A DNA stretch of 64,000 nt from Gammaproteobacteria bacterium (lineage in GTDB: Bacteria > Pseudomonadota > Gammaproteobacteria > UBA6429 > Thiohalophilaceae). The position numbers and the translations under genes were made by a program. The stretch spans positions 82,877-146,876 of the forward strand of contig JAOUNS010000013.1 in NCBI GenBank assembly GCA_029880855.1, read 5' to 3'. Under the pieces are notes generated by a model. It was not told where the DNA came from and searched no databases. It worked only from the letters and a program-made list of their open reading frames with translations. Of this stretch, positions 6,116 through 15,363 are shown piece after piece (within the stretch, counting starts at the first letter, position 1; every line of letters starts with the position of its first letter).

Positions 6116-8218
6116 ATGAACCAGACTGCACGACAATCTGATACTGCTGATCTGCCCCTGACGAAGTTGAAAGGCGTCGGTCCACGCGTGGCGGAGCGGT
6201 TATCTCATTTGGGTATCAACACGGTGCAGGATCTGTTGTTCCACTTGCCCTTGCGTTATGAGGATCGCACGCGGATTACGCCCATTGGTTCATTGCGCCC
6301 CGGTGATACGGCGGTGATTCAGGGCAAGGTACAGTTGACCGAGGTGAAGTTCGGCAAGCGGCGCATGTTGTTGTCGCGGATCGGTGACGGTACCGGCATG
6401 ATCGGTTTGCGTTTTTTTCATTTCAATGCGCAACAGCAACAGAATCTTGCCCGCGGTGTGACGGTGCGTTGTTATGGCGAGGTGCGTGTCGGACAACAGA
6501 TGCTGGAGATCGCCCATCCGGAATATCAGCGGGTTGATCCGGACAGTATTCCCGAGGTGCAACCGCATCTCACCGCGATCTATCCGGTAACAGAAGGCCT
6601 GCATCAATTGAGTTTGCGCAAGTTGACCGATCAGGTGCTGGATCTGCTGACGCAGGATCGGCTGGTCTTGCCGGATCTGTTGCCCGCTGATCTGATCCGG
6701 CAGGCCGATCAGCCCGAATTAAAAGCGGCCCTGCTCTATATACATCGTCCGCCGCCCGATGCACCGCTGGATGTGTTGTCGGAAGGCCGCCATGTGATGC
6801 AACAGCGACTGGCTTTGGAAGAGTTGCTGGCGCATACACTGAGTCTGCGCAAATTGCGGCATCGTTCCCAGCAACAACAGGCGCCGGTACTGAAAGGTGC
6901 CGGCGCACTGATCAATAATTTCATTACCGCCTTGCCCTATACCCTGACCGGTGCGCAACAACGGGTGGTGAGTGAAATCGAACATGATATTCATCAACCT
7001 GTTCCCATGCAGCGCCTGGTACAGGGTGATGTGGGTTCAGGTAAAACAGTGGTGGCCGCCATGGCGGTACTGCATGCAGTGGAGGCAAAACTGCAGGCGG
7101 CGGTGATGGCCCCCACCGAGATTCTGGCGGAACAACACTTTCGCAATTTCAGTGACTGGTTAACCCCGTTGGGCATACACGTGGCATGGTTGTCGGGCAA
7201 GTTAAAGGCGGCGGCGCGAAGAAAGGCGCTGGCATCCATTGCCGCCGGTGAGGCGCAGGTGATTGTCGGTACCCATGCCCTGTTTCAGGAGCAGGTGGAG
7301 TTTGATCGGCTGGGCCTGATTGTGGTGGATGAACAACATCGCTTTGGTGTGCATCAACGTTTATCGCTGCGCGAGAAGGGGGCGCAGAACGGTCAACATC
7401 CCCATCAGTTGATCATGACCGCCACGCCGATTCCGCGTACGCTGGCCATGACGGTGTATGCGGATCTGGATTGTTCGGTCATTGATGAACTGCCGCCGGG
7501 GCGCAAGCCGGTGGAGACCGTGGTGTTGCCCGATCAGCGACGCGATGATGTGGTGCAACGGGTGGAACACGCCTGTCGTGAAGGTCGTCAGGTCTATTGG
7601 GTGTGTACCCTGATTGAAGAGTCCGAGGCCTTGCAGTGTCAGGCGGCGGAAGACGCGGCGCGTGAGCTGGCCGAGGTGCTGAGTGAGTTTCGGGTTGGTC
7701 TGGTGCACGGCCGCATGAAGGCGGATCAAAAAGAACAAACCATGGCGGCCTTTAAAAACGGAGAACTGGATTTATTGGTGGCGACCACCGTGATCGAGGT
7801 GGGGGTGGATGTCCCCAACGCAGGCTTGATGATCATCGAAAACAGTGAACGGCTCGGCCTGTCGCAGTTGCACCAGTTACGCGGTCGGGTGGGGCGCGGC
7901 AGTCAGGCCTCGGCCTGTGTGCTGATGTATCACGGCCCGTTATCAGAAAATGCCCATGCCCGACTCGGCATCATGCGTGAGACCAATGACGGCTTTGAGA
8001 TTGCCCGCAAGGATCTCGAACTGCGTGGTCCGGGTGAGGTGCTGGGTACCCGCCAGACGGGCCTGATGCAATTGCGGATTGCCGACCTGCAACGTGATCA
8101 GGCACTGTTACCCAAGGTTATGCAGAGTGCCGATATCCTGCTAAAGTCTTACCCTGATAATGTTGAACTTCTCATCAATCGCTGGATAGGTAACGCTACA
8201 CAATATGCCGAGGTCTAG
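6116..8218 (+). CDS. recG: ATP-dependent DNA helicase RecG
   Basis: This 700-residue protein has the usual length and order of RecG, the superfamily 2 translocase that remodels stalled replication forks and Holliday junctions in the cytoplasm. The N-terminal wedge/OB domain (LKGVGPRVAERLSHLGI near residue 19, then HLPLRYEDRT) is followed by helicase motif I GDVGSGKTVVA (about 303-313), motif Ia MAPTEILAEQH, motif II VVDEQHRFG (DEQH box), motif III MTATPIPRTL, and motifs V-VI with ATTVIEVGVDVPN and QLRGRVGRG. The C-terminal RecG region (KDLELRGPGEVLGTRQTG) is intact. The start follows a purine-rich site buried in a hairpin. The 3' end overlaps ubiC by 14 bases. Confidence 0.97.
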   Translation: MNQTARQSDTADLPLTKLKGVGPRVAERLSHLGINTVQDLLFHLPLRYEDRTRITPIGSLRPGDTAVIQGKVQLTEVKFGKRRMLLSRIGDGTGMIGLRFFHFNAQQQQNLARGVTVRCYGEVRVGQQMLEIAHPEYQRVDPDSIPEVQPHLTAIYPVTEGLHQLSLRKLTDQVLDLLTQDRLVLPDLLPADLIRQADQPELKAALLYIHRPPPDAPLDVLSEGRHVMQQRLALEELLAHTLSLRKLRHRSQQQQAPVLKGAGALINNFITALPYTLTGAQQRVVSEIEHDIHQPVPMQRLVQGDVGSGKTVVAAMAVLHAVEAKLQAAVMAPTEILAEQHFRNFSDWLTPLGIHVAWLSGKLKAAARRKALASIAAGEAQVIVGTHALFQEQVEFDRLGLIVVDEQHRFGVHQRLSLREKGAQNGQHPHQLIMTATPIPRTLAMTVYADLDCSVIDELPPGRKPVETVVLPDQRRDDVVQRVEHACREGRQVYWVCTLIEESEALQCQAAEDAARELAEVLSEFRVGLVHGRMKADQKEQTMAAFKNGELDLLVATTVIEVGVDVPNAGLMIIENSERLGLSQLHQLRGRVGRGSQASACVLMYHGPLSENAHARLGIMRETNDGFEIARKDLELRGPGEVLGTRQTGLMQLRIADLQRDQALLPKVMQSADILLKSYPDNVELLINRWIGNATQYAEV

Positions 8219-8816
8219 ACGTCATCGCCGCACATTGCAGCATCCCCATCAAAACCGTTTTGGCCAGCATGCCTTTGAACCGGTTTGGCGTCCGCGCCGT
8301 CATTTATTCAGCGAAGATATCCCCGCGGCGGAAAACTTTTGGTTGTTTGATGCCTCATCACTGACGGCCCGCATCCTGCAAGCCTGTCATGACACCTTTC
8401 GGGTGGAAGTGATCTCGCAAGGTTGGCAACGGCCCATGTTGAACGAGGAACAGTGCTTGCGGATCAATTACCGCTGCAATGCACTGGTGCGACAGGTGCG
8501 ACTCTATTGCGGTGACAAGCCCTGGGTGTTTGCCCGCACGGTGATTCCCCGCGAGACCCTGACCGGGGCGGAAAAACATCTGGCCCATTTGCAAAACAAA
8601 CCACTGGGCGCCGTGTTGTTCGCCAACCCGACCATGCGCCGTGGTGAGGTGGAAGTGGCGCAGATCAAACCGGGGCAGCGTCTGTTTCAAACTGCCACCG
8701 CCGATATGGCCTGCAAACCGGCGAGTATCTGGGGGCGACGTTCGGTGTTTTATCTGCACAGCAAGCCGTTGTTGGTGAGTGAGATTTTTTTGCCGGATAT
8801 TTTGCAGGTGAAATAG
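8205..8816 (+). CDS. ubiC: Chorismate pyruvate-lyase
   Basis: The 203-residue product matches UbiC, which converts chorismate to 4-hydroxybenzoate and pyruvate, the first committed step of ubiquinone synthesis. Supporting blocks are WLFDASSLTARILQ near residue 46, the central WVFARTVIPRETL (active-site Arg region) and the C-terminal WGRRSVFYLHSKPLLVSEIFLP. The N-terminal 25 residues are basic and poorly conserved, so the true start could lie a little later. The ATG at 8205 overlaps the end of recG, and ubiA follows 249 bases later on the same strand, so two consecutive steps of quinone synthesis are adjacent. Confidence 0.9.
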   Translation: MPRSRRHRRTLQHPHQNRFGQHAFEPVWRPRRHLFSEDIPAAENFWLFDASSLTARILQACHDTFRVEVISQGWQRPMLNEEQCLRINYRCNALVRQVRLYCGDKPWVFARTVIPRETLTGAEKHLAHLQNKPLGAVLFANPTMRRGEVEVAQIKPGQRLFQTATADMACKPASIWGRRSVFYLHSKPLLVSEIFLPDILQVK

Positions 8817-8857
8817 TCTTCCTGCAGGCCGGGCGACGCCGGTCTTTCGTTGTTTAC

Positions 8858-8957
8858 AGGATAACGCAGAGCCCGCAGAGGCTGCTCCTGGTCATCCCTG
8901 ACCCCGCAGCATAAGTATATCCATATACAAACCGCAGAGAACGCGGAGTTGTATTTC
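8858..8957. repeat. Intergenic 'AACGCAGAG' repeat between ubiC and ubiA
   Basis: ATAACGCAGAGCCCGCAGAG (from about 8861) and ACCGCAGAGAACGCGGAG (to about 8949) flank a central part that includes the palindrome TATATCCATATA. The same AACGCAGAG/CCGCAGAG words recur at 63405-63425, next to the AACGCAAAGRCGCAAAG words of the repeats near 33550 and 43615. No gene is seen from 8817 to 9056. Confidence 0.45.
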
Positions 8958-9065
8958 TTGTGTCGTCGATGGGTTTCAGGCCTGTGCTCCTGCGGACAAC
9001 CCGGCAAGTAACAACAGCTGTCACTGCGTGGTACGTTGCGTCTTTTCCGGGTTACAATGCCCGCC

Positions 9066-9935
9066 ATGAAGACCAGCCAAATCATTAAAGATCGTCTTTA
9101 CCAGTACTGGTTGCTGATGCGTTTTCACAAACCCATCGGTATTTTTCTGTTGTTGTGGCCGACGTTGTGGGCTTTGTGGATTGCTTCAGCCGGCAAGCCT
9201 GACTGGCATGTGATGTTTGTGTTTGTCACCGGTGTGGTGTTGATGCGGGCGGCCGGTTGTGTGATCAATGACTATGCGGATCGCAATATCGATCTGCATG
9301 TGGCGCGGACCAATACGCGGCCGTTGACGGCCGGGCAGGTTTCCGCCAAAGAGGCATTGATCTTGTTTGTTGTGCTGTGCCTGACCGCTTTCGGTTTGGT
9401 ACTGACATTGAATACCTTCACCATCCTCTTGTCTTTCGGTGGTGCGGCCCTGGCCATTATCTATCCCTTTATGAAGCGTTATACCCATTTGCCCCAGGTG
9501 GTGTTGGGCATGGCCTTTGGCTGGGCGGTGCCCATGGCCTTTGCGGCGCAGACCAATGAGGTGCCGCGGGTGGCCTGGATGCTGTATGTGTTGGCGATAA
9601 TCTGGCCGGTGATCTATGACACCATGTATGCCATGGTGGATCGAGAAGATGATCTGAAGATCGGAGTGAAATCCACCGCCATTTTATTTGGTGATGCGGA
9701 TCGGATCATTATCGCCGGGTTGCAGCTGATCCTGTTTGCGGGTTTCTGGTTGTTGGGCAAGCAACTCGAACTGGGTTTTTCCTATTATTTCGGCCTGTTT
9801 CTGGCGGCGATCCTGGCGGCCTATCATCAATACCTGATCCGTGATCGGCATCCTGCCGCTTGCTTCAAGGCCTTTTTGCATAATAACTGGCTGGGGGCGG
9901 CGATCTTCCTTGGTCTTGTCTTTGAATACCTGTAA
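9066..9935 (+). CDS. ubiA: 4-hydroxybenzoate polyprenyltransferase
   Basis: This inner-membrane enzyme attaches the polyprenyl chain to 4-hydroxybenzoate in ubiquinone synthesis, acting directly after UbiC. From the ATG at 9066 it has 289 residues, normal for the family. The two Asp-rich motifs that bind Mg-diphosphate are present: NDYADRNID in the first cytoplasmic loop, with RTNTRPL after it, and YAMVDREDD in the second. About eight hydrophobic segments are visible (for example [17 protein letters not shown]). The start is uncertain: ATG at 9057 and an upstream start at 9036 are in frame and no strong ribosome-binding site marks any of them. The next gene is a separate unit 150 bases downstream. 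Confidence 0.94.
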   Translation: MKTSQIIKDRLYQYWLLMRFHKPIGIFLLLWPTLWALWIASAGKPDWHVMFVFVTGVVLMRAAGCVINDYADRNIDLHVARTNTRPLTAGQVSAKEALILFVVLCLTAFGLVLTLNTFTILLSFGGAALAIIYPFMKRYTHLPQVVLGMAFGWAVPMAFAAQTNEVPRVAWMLYVLAIIWPVIYDTMYAMVDREDDLKIGVKSTAILFGDADRIIIAGLQLILFAGFWLLGKQLELGFSYYFGLFLAAILAAYHQYLIRDRHPAACFKAFLHNNWLGAAIFLGLVFEYL

Positions 9936-10088
9936 AAACCGGTAACATGAGTAAGGGGTAGATTGTAAAATAATCTTAATCCGGACTTGTGAAGGAATTA
10001 TTTACGGTATACTTCAAAGTGCTGTGCCTGTCACAGAAAATGTATTCCCCTGATGATATTCATTGAATTGCGTAACACGGTTCCGATG

Positions 10089-10700
10089 ATGAAAAGAGTC
10101 CTGACAATAACAACCGGTCTGCTCCTCTGCGGTGTGACAACACAGGCCGTTGCGCAGGATCATGAACGGGAACTTCTCGCCCCCTCGCTGCAGGTTCAGT
10201 TTGAGAAAAACCCCCTGTATGTACCACTCAACAGCACCAACCCGGCGCTGGGTGACAGTACGCCAACCGCTCGCAACAACAGCTTCCTGAAACAATATGG
10301 TGCAACCCTCTCCTTTCCGGTGAAACATGACAAGGTCAGTTTTGATCTGGGGCTGGATTTTCGTTTCTATGAAAAGAGCGGTGTGCAGGATATGTCACGT
10401 TTCGGTGTGGACAGCTTCGGCCTGAACCTGAAAGGCCTGCCGGTCCCCATGGTCTATGGTCAGGCCCTGTTTGAACTGCCGTTTGAAGGACTGACCGCCA
10501 GTCTCAGCGGCCGCCATCGCAGCAACGGCGATCAGCGCGATGCCGATTTTGATTACCGCGCCAAGATCTCCTACGAATGGAAAAACGGTATCGGGCTGGA
10601 AGGCGGCTGGCAGCATCAGCAGATGAACCTGGATCAGCACAATGATAACGAAGTGTTCCGGGTGGAAAGCCTGTTCGTGGATATGAAATACAAATTCTAG
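10089..10700 (+). CDS. Predicted outer-membrane beta-barrel protein
   Basis: This 203-residue protein begins with a Sec signal peptide (MKRVLTITTGLLLCGVTTQAVAQ). The mature chain alternates polar and hydrophobic residues in short strands (KVSFDLGLDFRFYE, LTASLSGRHRSNGD, YRAKISYEWKNGIGLEGGW, FRVESLFVDMKYKF) and ends in Phe after a tyrosine, the usual signature recognised by the BAM complex. That makes a small outer-membrane barrel likely; the exact family is not certain, although the C-terminal half recalls small OmpW/YfaZ-size barrels. An ATG three bases earlier (10086) is equally possible, and the ribosome-binding site is weak. It faces the lipoprotein gene ending at 10744. Confidence 0.7.
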   Translation: MKRVLTITTGLLLCGVTTQAVAQDHERELLAPSLQVQFEKNPLYVPLNSTNPALGDSTPTARNNSFLKQYGATLSFPVKHDKVSFDLGLDFRFYEKSGVQDMSRFGVDSFGLNLKGLPVPMVYGQALFELPFEGLTASLSGRHRSNGDQRDADFDYRAKISYEWKNGIGLEGGWQHQQMNLDQHNDNEVFRVESLFVDMKYKF

Positions 10701-10710
10701 CCGGCTTGCC

Positions 10711-10740
10711 TGATGCACCACCCTCCCTGGCGGTGCAAAC
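10711..10740. terminator. Possible bidirectional terminator
   Basis: TGCACC and GGTGCA pair around CCCTCCCTGG-type inner pairs between two convergent genes (ends at 10700 and 10744). There is no clear U-tract on either side, so the call is weak. Confidence 0.3.
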
Positions 10741-10743
10741 GCG

Positions 10744-11277
10744 TTATTTTGCTTCTTCCAGCGCCTGCTTAATGGTCATCTTCACATCTTCCGCCCTGGT
10801 GGTTTGTAATGCCTCTTGCAGGGCGCGTTTGGACTCTTCACCACCGATGGCAGCCAGCGCCTTGGCCGCACGGCTCTGATATTGCGCGGTGAGTTTATCG
10901 AGGTAGAGTTGGACAAACTTTTCCTTTGGCAAGGTTGGTTTGGAACGCGGATGTTTTTCGCTGTAGGCGACCAGTTCGTCATAGCGTTTTTCCAGTTCCA
11001 GCCTGTAGAGCTCCGTGCTCGCCGGCGCCACCCCTTTTTTCAGGGTACTCATAAACATGGGCTGTAACCGTTTGCTGTGGACCAGGACCGCCTTCAGCTC
11101 ACCTTCCGTACACTCTTCACATTCCAGCCAGTTGACCATGGCCGTTCTGGCGGCTTCGATCTCCTGGTAATTTACTGTGGGGGTCTTTTTATTGTCACAG
11201 GCGGTGAATAACAAACCGGCAAAGACCAGCAGACACAAGCGGAGAACCGCTCCTGATGATTTCATTGAATGTTTCAT
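10744..11277 (-). CDS. Putative lipoprotein adjacent to secreted metalloprotease
   Basis: The 177-residue product has a lipoprotein signal peptide ending in LLFTACDN, so it should be lipid-anchored at the cell envelope. After the anchor come a WLECEECTEGEL segment with a Cys pair, a charged helical centre, and a C-terminal pair of helices (SRAAKALAAIGGEESKRALQEAL, then EDVKMTIKQALEEA) that look like HEAT-type repeats. No specific family is recognised. ATG at 11277 has AGGAG seven bases upstream; the longer frame from 11385 reads through the end of the upstream gene and is rejected. It starts 19 bases after the metalloprotease stop, so the two genes form an operon. It could be a chaperone or inhibitor of that enzyme, which is inference. 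Confidence 0.75.
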   Translation of the reverse strand: MKHSMKSSGAVLRLCLLVFAGLLFTACDNKKTPTVNYQEIEAARTAMVNWLECEECTEGELKAVLVHSKRLQPMFMSTLKKGVAPASTELYRLELEKRYDELVAYSEKHPRSKPTLPKEKFVQLYLDKLTAQYQSRAAKALAAIGGEESKRALQEALQTTRAEDVKMTIKQALEEAK

Positions 11278-11296
11278 GACTGATCTCCTGTAACAA

Positions 11297-12703
11297 TTAG
11301 TGCGGCGTTGCATCCAGGGTGAGCACCGGGCAGGCCGCACTACTGACATCGGGCAGACAGGTTTCGGTCGGGCCGGTCCGGTCACCGTTCACGTTGAGCA
11401 TGGATGTGGTGTCGGTGTTCAGCCGGAAGGTCTGGGCGACGGTAAACCAGTTGCGGGTACCGGGACCGCCGCCCCACATGATGTTGTTATTGCCGAAGCC
11501 GGCTACACCGTTGACATGCCCCCAATTACCGGAGGGACGCAGGCCGTAGGCATGACCGATTTCATGGGGCAGTGAGCCAAGATTGGCGATGGTGCCGATA
11601 AAATTCATATTGCGATCGGCACCGCAATTCACCCCGGTAAAGGCACTGTTGACATAGTAGATGTTCAGCCGATTGCCGGTATACCAGGCGCTGCCCTGCA
11701 GGTTACCGACAGTGGCTGCAGTGGGGCACCCGGTGCCAATAGTGTTGATGGCGGTGTTGTTGCCGGTGACATTGGTATAGGTCGGGTTAAACTGGATACC
11801 GGTATTGTTCTGGTTATACAACAGATTGGCATTCGCAAAATCATTTTGGGCCGCTGTTAAAAGCGCATTGGTGGTGGCCCAGACACTGACCGGCACCGTA
11901 ATCACCGGTTGCAGGTTCACGGTATGGGTATCACCGGCATTGTCTGTCCAGGTATTGACGTTGTTCTGATAGGACATGGCATTGTCATCGGAAAAGACCG
12001 CGACCGTGGATCGACAGGCACCTTTGGATTTAATGTTGCCCAGAAACGCCGTGCCGGTGGTACGGACGATCTGATCGTTATTGCAGGCAGTGGTACGATT
12101 ATCCATGAGTACAATGGCGCTGTCGGTACTGGTGTTGTTGTTCAGCACAATCCGATCCAGTTTCAGGACTGGTGGGCACGGGAACTTGATATACCGATAC
12201 CGGAATGAGTTAACCTGGAATCTACCGCGAAATTGTCGTACTTCAAGACCGCTGCCGGTATCCGTTTCCTCTGCTGCGGTTGCCTGTATATCCTTGATCA
12301 TTTGTGTCTTGAAATACGCAACGGGAACGGCACCATTAAACATTTCCGGCAGGCCGGAAACGACCGTTTCACCGGCACCCATAATGATCTCACCTTTTTC
12401 ATTCAGTTTACCGGCGCCGCTGATTTTCAATTGGCCAAGACTTTTCTGATCCAGCCCTTGCAGGCGCATGGTGGCACTTTGCAGAATGGTTTTGTCGACG
12501 AAAATGCGCCAGTCAATGTAACCGGGACCGGGGCAACCGGGACAGCAGTCAACTACCTCGCAACCAACCGGTATGGGGATTTCCGGGATTTCGATGATAT
12601 CCCTGGGACAAAACCGGTAGACGATATCCCAGTGCAGCGCATGTGCCGTCGGCAGTCCGCAAGCGAGGAGTGTGATAACAGACAAAAATCTGAGAAATCG
12701 CAT
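11297..12703 (-). CDS. Secreted zinc metalloprotease, metzincin-like
   Basis: This 468-residue protein starts with a signal peptide (MRFLRFLSVITLLACGLPTAHA). A cysteine-rich N-terminal part (CEVVDCCPGCPGPGY) leads to a long Asn/Thr-rich beta domain and a zinc-site region: H380-E381-x-x-H384-x-x-G387 (HEIGHAYGL), followed by a later H396 and then NNIMW, which fits a Met-turn. In classic metzincins the third zinc His lies at the tenth residue after the first; here that position is Pro390 and the likely third ligand is H396, so the loop is longer than usual. AGGAGG precedes the ATG at 12703. Role: extracellular or periplasmic proteolysis, substrate unknown. It is co-transcribed with a lipoprotein gene. 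Confidence 0.8.
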   Translation of the reverse strand: MRFLRFLSVITLLACGLPTAHALHWDIVYRFCPRDIIEIPEIPIPVGCEVVDCCPGCPGPGYIDWRIFVDKTILQSATMRLQGLDQKSLGQLKISGAGKLNEKGEIIMGAGETVVSGLPEMFNGAVPVAYFKTQMIKDIQATAAEETDTGSGLEVRQFRGRFQVNSFRYRYIKFPCPPVLKLDRIVLNNNTSTDSAIVLMDNRTTACNNDQIVRTTGTAFLGNIKSKGACRSTVAVFSDDNAMSYQNNVNTWTDNAGDTHTVNLQPVITVPVSVWATTNALLTAAQNDFANANLLYNQNNTGIQFNPTYTNVTGNNTAINTIGTGCPTAATVGNLQGSAWYTGNRLNIYYVNSAFTGVNCGADRNMNFIGTIANLGSLPHEIGHAYGLRPSGNWGHVNGVAGFGNNNIMWGGGPGTRNWFTVAQTFRLNTDTTSMLNVNGDRTGPTETCLPDVSSAACPVLTLDATPH

Positions 12704-12742
12704 GACAGACCTCCTGTATGACATGAATATATAACTATTGGT

Positions 12743-12754
12743 GTAACGCGTTAC
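12743..12754. promoter_or_regulatory. Palindrome upstream of the metalloprotease gene
   Basis: GTAACGCGTTAC is a perfect 12-base palindrome 40-51 bases before the metalloprotease start codon on the minus strand, a position where a repressor could act. There is no second copy nearby, and the binding factor is unknown. Confidence 0.35.
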
Positions 12755-13125
12755 CGCTGCGGAACAACAATGCGGAGTCCGGCGGACTTCCTTGTCAGGA
12801 AAATCGATGCAGAAGCGACGTACTGCAAGCTATACGAACGTAACAGTTTTTGTGGAAGATTAATGGCAGGAAAGTCAGATGCAATGCGTTGAAATGATCA
12901 GCTCCGTTTCCTCTCCCTTATAAAAGAAAGCATAGACCATCTGCACACCATGAACAATGTTGAATACTTTTATAGAGAGATAATGAAAATTTAATTTACG
13001 TTTAAGCATGCACGAAAGTTGTTGTTATGCAGAACAGTCATGTTATACAGAGGATACTGTTGTTTGTGTCCGTGTATTGCATGACACAAAGCAGTTACTG
13101 CAATTGTTGTGTATGTACCAATTGT
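12755..13125. other. Intergenic region between metalloprotease and comF
   Basis: About 370 AT-rich bases with no supported gene. A short plus-strand frame (13008-13226) exists but runs into comF and has no ribosome-binding site. The region should hold the metalloprotease promoter on the minus strand. Confidence 0.5.
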
Positions 13126-13833
13126 TCAGTCGATCACGGCGCGCGCCACACTCCAGATCCGGATCTGTTCCACTCCCTGTTTGCGGAATAAGGCGGCCGT
13201 TTCATTCACGGTATGACCGGTGGTGATAACATCATCAATGATGGCGATATGTTTGTATCGGCATGGTTGCCTGAGTGCAAAGGCATGGCGAATATTCTGG
13301 CGACGAGCTTTGGCGTCCAGACCGGTTTGGGGCGCGGTATGACGTGTGCGATGACAAAGATCCGCATCCACCGGTATGGCGAGTTGCTTGCCGACACGGC
13401 GGGCGATCTCCAGGGATTGATTAAAACCCCGCTCGCGTATGCGCTTGGGATGCAGCGGTACCGGTATCAGACATTCCGGCATGGGCGGGGCATTTGCCTG
13501 TAACTCATCGGCCAGCAGATCCCCCAGCAGACGGGCGGCCGCCAGGCGCTGATTGAATTTCAAATCGGTGATGAGTTTGGCCAGCGGTGACGTGTAGCGA
13601 AAAGCACTGATGGTCTGCTCGAAGGGCGGGGGATGTTTCAGACATTCACCACAAACCAGCTTCTCACTGCCGGCCAGGGGTTTGGCGCAGACCGGGCAGG
13701 GGCGTGTCAGTCGCGGCAGGGCGGCATGGCAGGCATTGCACAGGTCACGCCCGGCTTCTCCCGCCGCACCGCAGAGCATGCAGGTGGGGGGAAAGAGGAA
13801 AAAGTGGATATTATTTAGCCATTTGTAAACCAT
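13126..13833 (-). CDS. comF: ComF-family phosphoribosyltransferase-like protein
   Basis: The 235-residue protein has the ComF (GntX) layout. An N-terminal zinc-ribbon region has CxxC pairs (CMLC at 18-21, CNAC at 32-35, CPVC at 46-49, CGEC) and is followed by a phosphoribosyltransferase fold with RERGFNQSLEIAR and the PRPP loop IAIIDDVITTGHTV. In naturally transformable bacteria ComF is a cytosolic factor needed to bring incoming single strands into recombination; in other bacteria its role is unclear. It is transcribed away from the biotin operon, a divergent comF/bio order that recurs in gammaproteobacteria. No other competence gene lies in the window. Confidence 0.9.
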   Translation of the reverse strand: MVYKWLNNIHFFLFPPTCMLCGAAGEAGRDLCNACHAALPRLTRPCPVCAKPLAGSEKLVCGECLKHPPPFEQTISAFRYTSPLAKLITDLKFNQRLAAARLLGDLLADELQANAPPMPECLIPVPLHPKRIRERGFNQSLEIARRVGKQLAIPVDADLCHRTRHTAPQTGLDAKARRQNIRHAFALRQPCRYKHIAIIDDVITTGHTVNETAALFRKQGVEQIRIWSVARAVID

Positions 13834-13907
13834 CTCAACTCCCTTTGGTTGACAGCAGAAAATTGCGCCCTATCATTCCCTGACCTGACCAGTGTAACCC
13901 GGCTCCC

Positions 13908-14378
13908 ATGACAGAATCAGCAACAAAAATTATCTCCGGCAAAAGCGCCCGCAAGACGGCCGGCCTGTTCAATATCGGCAATATACTGGCCATGGCCCCC
14001 GGTCTGTTTGTGGTGCCCTTCAGTCTGTTCGGGCAACCGGCACGGATGACGTTGATCATGATGCTGATCCTGATGATTGTCCCGTCCATTCTCTGGTTCG
14101 CCGCTTCCATTGTGATCTATATCATCGCCCGCCATCATCCCAATGAGCGGGCCGGTCATTACACCCAGCAGGCGGCCTATCGGTATTACGGTGTGGTCGG
14201 GGTGATTGTCGTTGCCGGCACCTTTTACGGCACCAATGCGAATTACTGGATCATTACCTGGGCGGTTTGCGCGCTGGTGTTGATCCCCTGGTCGATCCTG
14301 GATCTGATCCGAATTTATAAAGAAAACTGGCAGGACATGACTGTCGCCGATACCCATGCAGAGGAAACACAACAATGA
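13908..14378 (+). CDS. Conserved hypothetical membrane protein upstream of bioB
   Basis: The 156-residue product has four hydrophobic segments in two hairpins ([88 protein letters not shown]) and polar ends. It is a likely inner-membrane protein with no recognised catalytic motif. Its stop overlaps the bioB start as ATGA, so it is translated together with the biotin genes. Whether it takes part in biotin metabolism is not shown by the sequence; small membrane proteins in this slot could serve precursor uptake, but that is speculation. The Shine-Dalgarno sequence is weak. Confidence 0.75.
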   Translation: MTESATKIISGKSARKTAGLFNIGNILAMAPGLFVVPFSLFGQPARMTLIMMLILMIVPSILWFAASIVIYIIARHHPNERAGHYTQQAAYRYYGVVGVIVVAGTFYGTNANYWIITWAVCALVLIPWSILDLIRIYKENWQDMTVADTHAEETQQ

Positions 14379-15349
14379 ATGCACGCGTCGAGGATTTTAA
14401 CGCCGACGATTTGCGTCACGACTGGAGCGTGGCGGAGATCAGCGACCTGTTCGAACAACCCTTTAACGATCTGTTGTTTCAGGCCCAGAGCCTGCATCGG
14501 CAGCACTTTGATCCCAACAGCGTGCAGGTCAGCAGTCTGCTCAGTATCAAGACCGGCAAGTGTCCGGAAGATTGCGCCTACTGTCCGCAAAGTGTGCGGC
14601 ATGATGCGGAGTTGAATGTGGACCCGCTGATGCCGCTGGCTGAAGTACTGGACGCGGCCGGCAAGGCAAAGGCCATGGGCTCGACCCGTTTTTGTATGGG
14701 AGCCGCCTGGCGCAGCCCGAAAGACAAGGACCTGGACAAGGTCATCGACATGGTCAAAGGCGTCAAGGCGCTGGGTATGGAGACCTGCCTGACCCTGGGC
14801 ATGTTGACGGAAAAGCAGACCCAACGCCTGAAGGCGGCGGGTCTCGATTATTACAACCATAACCTGGACACTTCACCGGAATTTTATGGCGAGATCATCT
14901 CCACCCGTACCTATCAGGATCGACTGGATACCCTGAGTCATGTGCGTGATGCCGGCATTCATGTCTGCTGTGGCGGTATTGTCGGCATGGGTGAGACACG
15001 ACGTGATCGGATTGGCTTGTTGCAACAGCTGGCCAATCAACCCCAACACCCGGAAAGTGTGCCCATCAATATGCTGGTGCGTGTGGAAGGGACACCGCTG
15101 GCCGATGAGTCGGAACTGGATCATCTGGAGTTTGTCCGCACGCTGGCGGTGGCGCGCATCATGATGCCGCATTCCTATGTGCGTCTGTCAGCCGGTCGTG
15201 AAAAGATGAGCGATGAATTACAGGCACTCTGTTTCCATGCCGGCGCCAATTCCATTTTTTATGGCGAAAAGTTGTTGACCACCACCAATCCTGATACCGA
15301 ACACGATATGGCGTTGTTTGCCAAACTCGGTATCTCTGTCATGCAATAA
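14375..15349 (+). CDS. bioB: Biotin synthase
   Basis: BioB inserts sulfur into dethiobiotin, the last step of biotin synthesis. The 324-residue protein has the radical SAM motif CPEDCAYC (C63, C67, C70), preceded by [10 protein letters not shown]. Conserved cysteines that ligate the sacrificial 2Fe-2S cluster are visible (ETCLTLG near residue 131 and [14 protein letters not shown] near residue 193), and the last ligand Arg lies in [10 protein letters not shown]. The length is typical. The start overlaps the preceding membrane-protein gene by four bases. It is followed by bioF, bioH, bioC and bioD with gaps of 14 bases or less, so the five form a single operon for pimeloyl-ACP formation and ring assembly. 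Confidence 0.97.
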   Translation: MNARVEDFNADDLRHDWSVAEISDLFEQPFNDLLFQAQSLHRQHFDPNSVQVSSLLSIKTGKCPEDCAYCPQSVRHDAELNVDPLMPLAEVLDAAGKAKAMGSTRFCMGAAWRSPKDKDLDKVIDMVKGVKALGMETCLTLGMLTEKQTQRLKAAGLDYYNHNLDTSPEFYGEIISTRTYQDRLDTLSHVRDAGIHVCCGGIVGMGETRRDRIGLLQQLANQPQHPESVPINMLVRVEGTPLADESELDHLEFVRTLAVARIMMPHSYVRLSAGREKMSDELQALCFHAGANSIFYGEKLLTTTNPDTEHDMALFAKLGISVMQ

Positions 15350-15363
15350 ATCGCGGTCGGCCG

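Noticed and set aside
13008..13226. 72-codon plus-strand frame before comF
   Set aside because: Overlaps the 3' end of comF by 100 bases and has no ribosome-binding site.
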